The notes under the pieces: generated by a model | Told to the model about the DNA's origin: nothing | Databases searched by the model: none | What the model saw: only the letters and a program-made list of their open reading frames with translations | From: Caulobacter sp. SLTY | GTDB taxonomy: Bacteria; Pseudomonadota; Alphaproteobacteria; Caulobacterales; Caulobacteraceae | Assembly: GCF_009905535.1 (NCBI RefSeq) | Contig: NZ_JAAALA010000005.1 | Coordinates: 62,001 to 126,000, forward strand | Length of the DNA: 64,000 bases | Direction of reading: 5' to 3' | Made by a program: the position numbers and the translations under genes | In this document: positions 10,417 through 19,900 of the stretch, one piece after another | Layout: every line of letters starts with the position of its first letter | Position numbering within the stretch: the first letter of the stretch is position 1

Positions 10417-10620
10417 GCCGCCAATAGAATCTGCGAGGGCGCCACTGTCGGGAATTTGATCAGTATACGTCAAATGCCGTTTCTGGATTCTGCCAGGCAA
10501 TAGACTAGAAACAACTGTGACGGTCCTGTGAAGTTTTCGCGAATAGGCAACCGGAAACCGCCGTCTTAGGTCAGCGTTAGTAAGCGTCCGGCAAATCCAC
10601 CGCATGTGTGGAGCTTGTCG

Positions 10621-12840
10621 ATGCTGACCCTGCGTGAGGCCGTGACATCCGTCATTCCGGCGCGGCCGGACGATCCCGGCGGCCTGCTATACGATCGCTT
10701 CAGCGCCGAGCCCGACACCCTGATCGTGCCGGTCGTCGACGAAGGCGGCCGGCCCGTGGGGCTGCTCGATCGCAACAGCTTCTTCCTTAAGATGGCCGCC
10801 GAGTTCGGCCGCGCCCTCTATGCCCGTCGGCCAATCTCGGCGCTGATGAACACCGAGCCTCTGCTGGTCGACGTCCATGTGCCGCTGGCCGACTTTACCG
10901 CCGACAGCCTCTCGGCCCAGCCCTCGGAGCTGCTCAGCGGCTTCATCGTCACCCAGGACGGGCGATACCTGGGCGTCGGCACCGTCCTGGCCCTGCTGCA
11001 GGCGTCCAGTGACGCCAACCGCCGGGTCGCCCGCGCCCTGGCCGAGGCCAGCGCCGAGGCCCAGCGCGCCCGCAAGTTCATGACCGAGGTGGTCGAGGCC
11101 ATGCCGGCCGTGGTCTTTGTCAAGCGGGCCAGCGACCTGTCCTATGTGCTGGTCAACGCCGCCTGCGAACAGCAACTGGGCTATTCCAGCGAAGAAATGG
11201 TCGGCCGCACCGACGCGGCCTTCTACGAACCGGACCTGGCCGCCATCTACCGCGAGCGTGACCAGGAGGTGCTGGCGTCCGGCGAGGTGCGGGTGGTTGA
11301 GGAGGACATCATTCCCCGGCCCGACGGCGGCCATGTCACCCTGCGCACAAAGAAGCGCGCCATTCTCGGCCCCGACGGACGGCCTGAATACCTGATCGGC
11401 GTTTCCGAGGATATCTCGGAGCGCAAGCGGGCCGAGGCCCAGATCGCCCGTCTGGCGCACTACGATCCCCTTACCGACCTGCCCAACCGGGTGCTGTTCC
11501 AGTCGGCCCTGCGCGAGGCCCTGGCGCGTTCGGCGCGGCAGGGCTCGCCGGTGGCGGTGCACTGCGTCGATCTGGACCGGTTCAAGGTGGTCAACGATAC
11601 GCTTGGGCACCCAGCAGGCGACGCGCTGTTGCGGGCGGCGGCGGAGCGGCTGCGGGGCTGCGCGCGAGAAGGTGACACGGTGGCCAGGCTCGGCGGGGAC
11701 GAGTTCGCGGTGGTCCAGTGCGGCCTGACCGGGGGCGGCGCCGACGCCACCCGGCTGGCGGCCCGCATCGTCGAGGCCATGGCTCAGCCGTTCGACATCC
11801 AGGGACAGCAGGTGGTGGCCGGGGCGAGCGTCGGCGTCGCCCTGTCCCCCGACGACGGGACCGAGCCGGACGAACTGCTCAAGAAGGCCGACATGGCCCT
11901 GTACCGCGCCAAGGCCGAGGGCCGCGGCGCCTTCCATTTCTTCGAACGCTCGATGGACGAGAAGCTGCAGGCCCGCCGCCTGCTGGAGCTGGATCTCCGC
12001 CGGGCGTTGGGCGCCGGGGAGTTCGAGCTCTACTACCAGCCGCTCTTCTGCCTGGCCCGCGACCGGGTCAGCGGCTGCGAGGCTCTGATCCGCTGGCGCC
12101 ATCCCGAGCGCGGCATGATCTCGCCGGCCGAGTTCATCCCCCTGGCCGAGGAGATCGGCCTGATCGTGCCGCTTGGCGACTGGGTGCTGCGCCAGGCCTG
12201 CGCCGAAGCGGCCAACTGGCCGATGGACGTGCGGCTGGCGGTCAACCTCTCGCCCACCCAGTTCCGCGGCAAGCATCTGGTTCAGTCGGTGATCTCGGCC
12301 CTGGCCGCCTCGGGCCTCGATCCCCGCCGCCTGGAGCTGGAGATCACCGAGTCGGTGCTGCTGCAGGACAGCGCCGCCAACCTGGCCGTGCTGCACGACC
12401 TTAAGGATCTCGGCGTCCGCATCTCGATGGACGACTTCGGCACCGGCTATTCGTCGCTGAGCTACCTGCGCAGTTTCCCGTTCGACAAGATCAAGATCGA
12501 CCAGACCTTCGTCCGCGACATCCTGCATGATGATGACGCCCTGGCCATCATTCGGGCGGTGACCGGCCTCGGCGCCAGCCTCGGGATTGTGACCACCGCC
12601 GAAGGGGTGGAGACCACCGAGCAATTGGACGAACTGCGCCAGCAGGGGTGCCAGGAAATCCAGGGCTATGTGATCAGCCGCCCGGCGCCGGCGTCCGAGA
12701 TAGCTGCGCTGCTGGGCGTCAATCGGCCAGTCGCGGAGACGTTGGCGGAGCCTAGCCCTGCCGCGCCACGGTCTGGTTCGGGAACAGCGCGTCCCGCGCG
12801 GCGGTCAGCCGGCGGCGCAACCCGCGGTGCGCGCGGGTGA
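10621..12840 (+). CDS. c-di-GMP signalling protein: N-terminal CBS-like region, PAS, GGDEF, EAL
   Basis: 739 residues. Residues 1-140 resemble a CBS-domain pair (LIVPVVDEGGRPVGLLDR), then a PAS domain at about 155-280, a GGDEF domain with intact GGDEF (358-362) and inhibitory I-site RxxD (R349-D352, five residues before GGDEF), and an EAL domain with E487 in CEALIRW and the DDFGTGYSS loop. Both synthesis and hydrolysis of c-di-GMP are possible from the motifs. No membrane segment, so cytosolic. Start at ATG 10621 or the GTG at 10606. Its last 89 bases overlap the 3' end of the convergent hydrolase gene. The 204-base gap upstream (10417-10620) is relatively AT-rich and probably holds its promoter. 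Confidence 0.88.
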   Translation: MLTLREAVTSVIPARPDDPGGLLYDRFSAEPDTLIVPVVDEGGRPVGLLDRNSFFLKMAAEFGRALYARRPISALMNTEPLLVDVHVPLADFTADSLSAQPSELLSGFIVTQDGRYLGVGTVLALLQASSDANRRVARALAEASAEAQRARKFMTEVVEAMPAVVFVKRASDLSYVLVNAACEQQLGYSSEEMVGRTDAAFYEPDLAAIYRERDQEVLASGEVRVVEEDIIPRPDGGHVTLRTKKRAILGPDGRPEYLIGVSEDISERKRAEAQIARLAHYDPLTDLPNRVLFQSALREALARSARQGSPVAVHCVDLDRFKVVNDTLGHPAGDALLRAAAERLRGCAREGDTVARLGGDEFAVVQCGLTGGGADATRLAARIVEAMAQPFDIQGQQVVAGASVGVALSPDDGTEPDELLKKADMALYRAKAEGRGAFHFFERSMDEKLQARRLLELDLRRALGAGEFELYYQPLFCLARDRVSGCEALIRWRHPERGMISPAEFIPLAEEIGLIVPLGDWVLRQACAEAANWPMDVRLAVNLSPTQFRGKHLVQSVISALAASGLDPRRLELEITESVLLQDSAANLAVLHDLKDLGVRISMDDFGTGYSSLSYLRSFPFDKIKIDQTFVRDILHDDDALAIIRAVTGLGASLGIVTTAEGVETTEQLDELRQQGCQEIQGYVISRPAPASEIAALLGVNRPVAETLAEPSPAAPRSGSGTARPARRSAGGATRGARG

Positions 12841-13729
12841 TAGCATAGTCGATCGTCTCGGCCAGGCTGACGTGCAGAGGCGCGCGCACCGGCAGGCATG
12901 CCTCCAGCTCAGCGATCAGGTCTTCAGCTGGTCCATCGTTGAGAAAATGGTTCGCGCCCGGCACCCGGCGGAAGCGCATCGGCCGCAGCGTCCGCACCTC
13001 CTTGACCAGCCGCTCGGCGGTCTCGATGGGGGCGAAGTCGTCCTGGTCGCCATGCACCAGATGGATGGGGGTGATGATGCGCTCCAGCGCCTGACGCATG
13101 TGGATCAGCTGGCCGGGCTGACCGGCCACCTCCAGCACGGCGTTGCGCAGGTCGCGCGGCACCGGCACATGGCGCAGCAGGAACTGGCCGAACCGCACCA
13201 GGAACCGAGCGGTCGGACCCGGATCGCCCAGATAGCCGGACAGCAGCACCAACCCCGCCAGATTTCTGGGCCGACGCGCGGCCATCAGGCTGGCGATCGC
13301 CGCGCCGTAGGATTGGCCAACCAGCAGCAGCTTCTGGCCAGGCGCAACGCTCAGCAGAGGCATGAGGGCTTCGGCCTGGATGCGAATGTCGCCGACGTAC
13401 TCGGCCTCGCCGCTGCCGGCATAGCCGGGCCGGTCGACAACAATCATCTCGCGGTCGCCCGGCAGGGCGGCCAGCACCGGCGCCCAGTATTCGGCCCAGC
13501 TTGGCGCGCCGGTCACCACCACGATCTTCACCGGCGCAGGCTTGACGCGCGGGGTAGTCAGGGCGCTCAGGGTCCAGCCGTGACTGCCGCCGCAAGGCAT
13601 GCTGATGCGCTTGACCTGGCTCTCTTCATAGAGCTCGGCCAGCGGCACATGTTCGATCCGGCCCTGCCGCTCGCTTTCCCAAGCGGCCCAGCCGAGTTCC
13701 AGCACACCTTTGGGGCGTTTGCGCGCCAC
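12752..13729 (-). CDS. Alpha/beta hydrolase
   Basis: 325 residues with an alpha/beta-hydrolase core: oxyanion region VVVTGAPSWAEYW, nucleophile elbow VGQSYGAAIA, acid HGDQDDFAPIE and histidine GANHFLND. The GTG at 13729 has AGGAG seven bases upstream and is preferred over a TTG at 13774. The C-terminal tail is basic and overlaps the end of the GGDEF-EAL gene by 89 bases on the other strand. The 143 bases to the divergent LysR gene hold both promoters. Substrate unknown; a role with the neighbouring D-glutamate genes is possible only by position. Confidence 0.8.
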   Translation of the reverse strand: MARKRPKGVLELGWAAWESERQGRIEHVPLAELYEESQVKRISMPCGGSHGWTLSALTTPRVKPAPVKIVVVTGAPSWAEYWAPVLAALPGDREMIVVDRPGYAGSGEAEYVGDIRIQAEALMPLLSVAPGQKLLLVGQSYGAAIASLMAARRPRNLAGLVLLSGYLGDPGPTARFLVRFGQFLLRHVPVPRDLRNAVLEVAGQPGQLIHMRQALERIITPIHLVHGDQDDFAPIETAERLVKEVRTLRPMRFRRVPGANHFLNDGPAEDLIAELEACLPVRAPLHVSLAETIDYAITRAHRGLRRRLTAARDALFPNQTVARQG

Positions 13730-13872
13730 GATCCGTCTCCTGTATTTGCCCGCCTGTCCCAGCGGGATTTCCAACGTGCTTGCGGCCCAAGAGTTCTCCA
13801 GGAGAAGCTTAGGGTCACCGATCTTTTTCGTAATGTTGCATATGCGCCCTGAACCTCGGCTAAACAGGCCGT

Positions 13873-14769
13873 ATGCGCCTTCGTCACATCGAGGTTTTCC
13901 ACGCGGTCTACGCCCACGGTTCGATCAGCACCGCGGCGCGGACGCTGAACGTCTCCCAGCCCTCGGTCAGCAAGGTGCTCAAGCATGCCGAGGACCAGTT
14001 GGGCTTCCGCCTGTTCCGGCGGGTGAAGGGCAGGTTGGCGCCGACCGACGAGGCCCACGCCCTGTTCCGGGAGGTCAAGGAGGTGTTCGAACGCCTCGAT
14101 TCCCTCAAACAGGCGGCCCGCAATCTGAAGCTGGGGGAGGGCGGCCACATCCGCGCCGCGGTCCTGCCGGCCCTGGGGCTCAGCATTGCGCCCTCGGCGG
14201 TGGCCCGCTTCCGCGCCAAACACCCGACGGTGACCTTCGACTTCCGGACTCTGCACTACGACGAGGTCCTGCGCTCGCTCTATGAGCACGAGGTCGACAT
14301 GGCGCTCGCCTACGACTCCATCCAGCACCCGCGGGTGAACAACTTCCAGATCGGCCAAGGCGAGCTGATGATGATGTTCCGGCGCGGCGAGTTCGGCGAG
14401 GCGCCGGGCGAGCGGCTGGACCTCAAGGACCTGGAGAGCCGCAACTATATCGGCTCGGGCGCGACCGGCCCGGTCAGCGACATCTTCTCCGCCGAGGTCG
14501 AGGGCCGGGGTCTCGTGATCAACGAGCCCATAACCGTCTCGACCTTCTACATGGCCGCCTCCCTGGTGCGGCACGGGGTCGGGGTGGCGGTGGTCGACGA
14601 GTTCACCGCCCGGGCCGAGGCGTCCGAGCTTATCGACTTCCGCCCGCTGGAGCCGGCCCTGGCCTTCGGCGTCTACTGCATGCACCTGGAAGACCGGCCG
14701 CTGTCGCACCTGTCCGAAAGCTTCGTGAAGGTGATGCGGGAGGTGTTGGAGGAAGTTCGGGGGAGTTAG
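13873..14769 (+). CDS. LysR-family regulator, candidate DgcR
   Basis: 298 residues, standard LysR length. The N-terminal winged helix-turn-helix (MRLRHIEVFHAVYAHGSIST, then AARTLNVSQPSVSKVLKHAE) begins at residue 1, followed by an inducer-binding domain. It lies just upstream and in the same direction as dgcN-dgcA. In characterised proteobacterial D-glutamate loci a LysR protein (DgcR) responds to D-Glu and activates dgcN/dgcA, so this is a good candidate for that role. A 13-base dyad overlaps its own stop codon in front of dgcN, and a related one precedes the TonB receptor. Confidence 0.85.
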   Translation: MRLRHIEVFHAVYAHGSISTAARTLNVSQPSVSKVLKHAEDQLGFRLFRRVKGRLAPTDEAHALFREVKEVFERLDSLKQAARNLKLGEGGHIRAAVLPALGLSIAPSAVARFRAKHPTVTFDFRTLHYDEVLRSLYEHEVDMALAYDSIQHPRVNNFQIGQGELMMMFRRGEFGEAPGERLDLKDLESRNYIGSGATGPVSDIFSAEVEGRGLVINEPITVSTFYMAASLVRHGVGVAVVDEFTARAEASELIDFRPLEPALAFGVYCMHLEDRPLSHLSESFVKVMREVLEEVRGS

Positions 14770-14779
14770 CCAAAAGCTA
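14767..14779. promoter_or_regulatory. Candidate LysR-type operator (T-N11-A dyad) before dgcN
   Basis: The 13-mer TAGCCAAAAGCTA fits the LysR consensus T-N11-A with dyad arms TAGC/GCTA. It overlaps the stop codon of the LysR gene and lies 87 bases before dgcN. A close relative, TACCCAAAGGCTA, occurs at 16860-16872, before the TonB receptor. Binding is inferred. Confidence 0.5.
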
Positions 14780-14865
14780 TAGGGCATGCTCGTAACCGAA
14801 CTTGCCGCCTGAAGCCTACCCCGCGAATAGTCCGCGCCAGTTCAACGGCCGCGCGGAAGGGCGCC

Positions 14866-15903
14866 ATGATTGCCTCCCCCTATCTCCTCTACCTCGGCGC
14901 GGCGACCGACCCGCTGGCGGTGAAGACCGCGCGCGGCGTCGCCGAATGGCGGCCCGACCGCTGCCTTGGCCAGATCCGCCTGCCGGGCGCCACGGTCAGC
15001 CTGAACCTGCCCGACCTGACCATCGAGCGGGCCGCCGCCCAGGGCGCCAAAACGCTGATCATCGGCGAGGCCAACGCCGGCGGCGTGCTGAGCCCCGCCG
15101 CCATCCCTGTGGTCCTGGCCGCGCTCGAAGCCGGGCTCGATGTCGCCAGCGGCCTGCACCAGCGGCTGGGCGAGGTTCCGGCCATCCGCGAAGCCGCCCA
15201 GCGCCTTGGCCGTACGCTCACCGACGTGCGGGAGCCGCCGGCAGACCTGATCGTCGGCAAGGGCGTTCCTCGCCCCGGCCTTCGGTTGCTGACCGTCGGC
15301 ACCGACTGTTCTGTCGGCAAGATGTACAGCTCCCTCGCCATCGAGCGAGAGATGCGGTCTCGGGGCCTGGCCGCCGACTTCCGCGCCACCGGCCAGACCG
15401 GCATCCTGATCACCGGCGACGGTGTCCCGGTCGATGCGGTGATCGCCGACTTCATCTCCGGCGCCGTGGAGCGGGTCAGCCCTGCCCGCGATGACGGTGG
15501 CTGGGACGTCATCGAGGGCCAGGGCTCGCTGTTCCATCCCTCCTACGCCGGGGTCACCCTGGGCCTGATCCACGGCGCCCAGCCGGACGCCCTGGTCCTC
15601 TGCCACGAGCCCGGCCGCCCGCATATGCGCGGCGTACCTGGCCATCCGGTGCCGGACCTGGCCACCTGCCTGGAGCGGAACCTGGAGGCTGCCCGGTTGA
15701 CCAATCCCGATGTCATCGCGGTTGGGGTCGCCCTCAACACCTCCGCCATGGGGGCCCAGGCGGCCCTCGACCTCTGCGCCCGCGTCTCGGACCAGTTGGG
15801 CCTGCCCTGCCAGGACCCGGTCGCCCACGGAACCCACCTCATCGTCGATCGGCTGGTCTCATGCTTCGCCACGCAAACGTCCGCCGCCAGCGCTGGCCGC
15901 TGA
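14866..15903 (+). CDS. dgcN: DgcN: DUF1611-family D-glutamate N-acetyltransferase
   Basis: 345 residues, full-length DUF1611 protein. The N-terminal part has a Rossmann-like region (TLIIGEANAGG); the C-terminal part has a P-loop-like TVGTDCSVGKM near residue 145 and the conserved segments EGQGSLFHPSYAG and LCHEPGRPHMRG. Members of this family beside an enolase-superfamily epimerase were shown to N-acetylate D-glutamate (DgcN) so that DgcA can racemise it. Its 3' end overlaps the next gene by 43 bases, a strong sign of coupled expression. Cytoplasmic. Older annotations call it NAD-dependent epimerase/dehydratase-like, without support. Confidence 0.82.
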   Translation: MIASPYLLYLGAATDPLAVKTARGVAEWRPDRCLGQIRLPGATVSLNLPDLTIERAAAQGAKTLIIGEANAGGVLSPAAIPVVLAALEAGLDVASGLHQRLGEVPAIREAAQRLGRTLTDVREPPADLIVGKGVPRPGLRLLTVGTDCSVGKMYSSLAIEREMRSRGLAADFRATGQTGILITGDGVPVDAVIADFISGAVERVSPARDDGGWDVIEGQGSLFHPSYAGVTLGLIHGAQPDALVLCHEPGRPHMRGVPGHPVPDLATCLERNLEAARLTNPDVIAVGVALNTSAMGAQAALDLCARVSDQLGLPCQDPVAHGTHLIVDRLVSCFATQTSAASAGR

Positions 15904-16853
15904 AGGCGCCCTTCCGCATCTCGCGCGGGGTGAAGACCGCCGCCGAGACGGTGATCGTCACCCTGCGCCGGGGCGAGGCCTGCGGCCGGGGGGAGGGCAC
16001 GCCCTATCCCCGCTACGGCGAGAGCGCCGAGGGGGTGCTGGCCCTGCTGGCCGAACCGCTCGCCGCCTTCGAGGCCGGCGCGCCCGATGACGCTGTGCTG
16101 GCCCTCCTGCCGGCCGGGGCGGCGCGCAACGCCCTCGACTGCGCTCTATGGGACCTCAGGGCCCGTGAGGGCGGCCGCTCGGTTGCCGCGATGACTGGCC
16201 TGGCCCGCCCGGCCGAGGTCGTCTGCGCCATCACCCTGAGCCTGGACGAGCCCGACGCGATGGCCGCCGCCGCCCGCGCCAGCGCCGGGGCGCCGCTGAT
16301 CAAGATCAAGCTCGACGCCGACAGTCCGGCCGAGCGGCTGGAAGCGGTGGCCGCCGCCGCGCCCCGTTCCCGTTTCATCGTCGATCCCAATGAGGGCTGG
16401 ACCCGCGCCATCCTCGACGATCTGCGACCCTTGCTGGCCCGCCTGCCCATCGCCCTGATCGAACAGCCGCTGCCGACCGATTCCGACCACGACCTTGAAG
16501 GCTTCGATCCGCCCGCCCCGGTCTGCGCTGACGAGAGCCTGCACACTGCCGAGGACCTGGCCGGCCTGCGCGGTCGCTACCAGGCGGTCAATATCAAGCT
16601 CGACAAGACCGGCGGCCTGACCGAGGCCGTCGCCACCCTCCGCGCCGCCCGGGCCATGGGCTTCCAGGTGATGACCGGCTGCATGGTCGCCTCGTCACTG
16701 GCCATCACCCCCGCCCTGCATATCGCCGGGGCCAGCGATGTGGTCGACCTGGACGGCCCCTGGTGGCTGGCCGGCGACTGGCCCGCCGGGGTGCGGCTGG
16801 AAGGTGGCGTGATGCGCGCGCCCAAGCTGGGCTTCTGGGGCGATCAGCCGTGA
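15861..16853 (+). CDS. dgcA: DgcA: enolase-superfamily epimerase (N-acetyl-D-glutamate racemase / dipeptide epimerase)
   Basis: 330 residues, muconate-lactonising subgroup of the enolase superfamily. Acid/base lysines lie in LIKIKLD, metal ligands in DPNEGW, IEQP and ADES, and the opposite lysine in NIKLDKTGG. The closing segment VVDLDGPWWLAGD is typical of L-Ala-D/L-Glu epimerases. Next to dgcN this fits DgcA, which converts N-acetyl-D-Glu to N-acetyl-L-Glu; a classic dipeptide epimerase recycling murein peptides is the alternative, and both act on D-Glu units. Start ATG 15861 gives the family N-terminus RWPLKAPFRISRG and overlaps dgcN. Confidence 0.85.
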   Translation: MLRHANVRRQRWPLKAPFRISRGVKTAAETVIVTLRRGEACGRGEGTPYPRYGESAEGVLALLAEPLAAFEAGAPDDAVLALLPAGAARNALDCALWDLRAREGGRSVAAMTGLARPAEVVCAITLSLDEPDAMAAAARASAGAPLIKIKLDADSPAERLEAVAAAAPRSRFIVDPNEGWTRAILDDLRPLLARLPIALIEQPLPTDSDHDLEGFDPPAPVCADESLHTAEDLAGLRGRYQAVNIKLDKTGGLTEAVATLRAARAMGFQVMTGCMVASSLAITPALHIAGASDVVDLDGPWWLAGDWPAGVRLEGGVMRAPKLGFWGDQP

Positions 16854-16859
16854 GCTGTA

Positions 16860-16872
16860 TACCCAAAGGCTA
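16860..16872. promoter_or_regulatory. Candidate LysR-type operator before the TonB receptor
   Basis: TACCCAAAGGCTA, again T-N11-A, differs from the ideal dyad TAGCCAAAGGCTA by one base. It begins seven bases after the dgcA stop and lies 126 bases before the receptor start. With the copy at 14767-14779 it suggests co-regulation of uptake and catabolism. Confidence 0.45.
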
Positions 16873-16997
16873 TGACTTTCGGAACGATGCGAAAGGCTGA
16901 GGTTATTGGCTCGCGGCGCCTGCGAGGCGATGGTGTCACAGTCCGGACACAAGACCGAAGATCGGCCCGGCGCAGGATTTACATGGGGGTAGTGGGC

Positions 16998-19900
16998 ATG
17001 GCCCGTCGTCAATTCAACGAGACTCTGAAAACCGTCCTGCTGGCCTCCGCCGCCAGCCTGATCGCCGGCGCAACCTTCGCGCAGGACGCACCGGTCGCCA
17101 CCGGCGAGGAAACCGACGTCGAGGAGATCACGGTCGTCGGCAGCCAGATCAAGGGCAACAAGGCCACCGAGGCCCTGCCGGTCACCGTGCTGAACAATGA
17201 CGACATCGACGCCGCCGCGCCCGGCAGCGGCGACGAGCTGTTCCGCTCCATTCCGCAGGCCGGGGACGTCAGTTTCACCGAATCGCGCACGACCGGCGGC
17301 ATCAATGACGCCCGCGGCGACACGGCCTCGATCAACCTGCGCAGCCTTGGCACCGGCAACACCCTGGTGCTGCTGAACGGTCGCCGCCTGGTGCTGCACC
17401 CAGCCATCCAGGTCGAGAACCTGGTGCCGGTCGCGACCGTCAACACCAACACCATTCCGGTCAGCGGCGTGCGCCGCATCGAGGTGCTGCGCGACGGCGC
17501 CTCGGCCATCTACGGCACCGACGCCGTGGCCGGGGTGATCAACACCGTCCTGAAGTCCAGCTTCGACGGCTTCACCATCGACAGCGAGCTGGGCTTCACC
17601 GCGGACAGCGGCCAGGAGCAGTTCGAACTGTCGTTCGAACTGGGCAAGGACTTCAACGGCGGCCGCAGCAACATCTCGCTGTTCGGCGCCTACACCCAGC
17701 GCGACCCGCTTTGGGCCTACGAGCGGCGGTTCTCGCGCAACAGCGACATGCGCGGGCTGTTCAAGAAAGGGCCTTGGGCCGGCGACACCGACTGGCAGAA
17801 CAACTCGCTCGACACCCCCTGGGGCGAGTTCCAGCGGCTGACCGCCAGCTACGCCGTCTCCACCACGACGGCGAGCTATAACGGGACCAGCTTCACCACC
17901 AGCGGCATCTTCCATGTCCAGCCGTCGACCAACGAGGGCTGTATCGTGCCGCTGTCGGGCAACGTCTGCTACGACAACTCCAGCCTCTCGACCGCCAGCA
18001 CCGACAACAACCTGCGCTACAATTCCAACGATGAGCGCACCCTGTGGGGCGAACTCGAGCGCATCAACCTGTTCGGCTTCGCCAACCATGAGTTCGAGAA
18101 CGGCATCGAGCTCTACTCCGAACTTGGATACTTCAAGTCGACGTCGACCGGCTCGCGCGAGCAGGAAACCACCCTCACGAACCAGCGGGTGATCGTTCCG
18201 ATCAATGGCTATTGGAATCCCCTTGGCCCGGTCGGCAGCCCGAACCGCCTGCCGGGCCTGACCGGCGTGGCCACCACCGGCGTGCCGATCGAGCTGATCG
18301 ATTACCGCCTGGTCGATGCCGGCGCCCAGACCTACACGGTCGACCAATCGGTCACCCGCTACCTGGTCGGCGTTCGCGGCGAGCATTGGGGCTGGGACTG
18401 GGACAGCGCCTTCGTCTACAGCCGCGCCGAAACCGAGGACGTCCAGCGGGCGCCCAGCCTGACCCTGTTCCAGGCGGCCTTGGGAGGCACGACCGCCGAC
18501 ACTGCCTACAATCCGTTCAACGGTGGTGACCCGGCGAACCCTGACGAAGGCGACAGCTCGCCCAACGCCCGGAGCATCATCAGCAGCTTCATTGTGCCGG
18601 TGACCCGCAAGAGCCACACCTCCATGGCCCTGTGGGACTTCAAGGTGTCGAAGCCCGACCTGTTCACCTGGTGGGGCGGCGACATCGGCATGGCCGCCGG
18701 CGTCGAGCTGCGCCGCGAAACTTACGGGGACGACCGCGACAAGCGCCTGGACGGCACGATCACCTACACCGACCTGGCCGGGACCACGACCGGCAGCGAC
18801 GTGATGGGCGTCAGCCCGACCCCGGACACCTCGGGGGCCCGCAACGTCCAGGGCGCCTTCATCGAGTTCGCGATCCCGCTGGTCGAGCGCGGCAAGTTCC
18901 CGATGGGCCTCTACTCGCTGGATGTGCAGCTGGCGGCCCGATACGAGAACTACACCCTGTTCGGCGACGTGCTGAAGCCGAAGGTGGCGGTCAGCTACCG
19001 GCCGTTCGAGTTCCTGCAACTGCGCGGCGCCTGGTCGGAGGGCTTCCGGGCGCCCAACCTTCCCCAGCAGTACGAGCGCGGCATTCAGCGCAGCAACAGC
19101 CGCACCGACTGGATCCGTTGCGAGATCGCCGTGCGGGCCGGTACGACCGCCGACTTCGACAGCTGCTCGGCCTCGGTTTCGGTGATTTCCAACCGCTCCG
19201 GCAACGAACAGCTGAAGCCGGAGGATTCCGAGAACCTCACCTACGGCATCACCTTCGAAACCACCTTCCTGCCGCGTCGCTTCGGCCGGTTCACCGCGAC
19301 CATCGACTACTGGAAGGTCGAGCAGAACAACATCATCGGCCTGTTCGGGGACGGCAACGCCCTGACGCTGGACTACTACCTGCGCACCCTGGCGCAGGTC
19401 GACCCGACCAATCCGCTGCCGGATAGCAATGTGAATGTCGTTCGCGCGCCGGCCACCCCGACGCAGCTGGCCGACTTCGCCGCCGCCGGTTTCGGTCCGC
19501 CGTCTGCCGCTCCCGGTTCGATCATCAACGTGATCGACAACTACCGGAACCTGGGTCCGCGCGAGGCGGAGGGCGTCGACTTCGGGCTGTTCTACAGCAT
19601 CGACGACACCCCCTGGGGCGACTTCGACGTCAAGGTCAACGCCGCCAAGCTGCTGACCTTCTACCAGACGCCCGGTCCGGAACAGCAGCTGCTGCTCGAC
19701 GCCCAGGCGGCCGGGGTCATCGATCCCAGCATCGTCATTGCGGGCGCCGAGAGCCTGATCCGCCAGAACGGCCGGCCCGAGTGGCGCTGGACCGGGACGG
19801 TGACCTGGCGCAAGGGCGGCTGGGGCGTGGGCTACTACACCGCCTATGTCGGCGATGTGGAGGACACCTCCGCCACCCTGCCGGACGGCACCCGCTGGGT

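Noticed and set aside
10417-10620. TTGATCAGTATACGTCAA as a possible palindromic operator
   Set aside because: Arms are off-centre and match poorly as a dyad; no second copy noticed.
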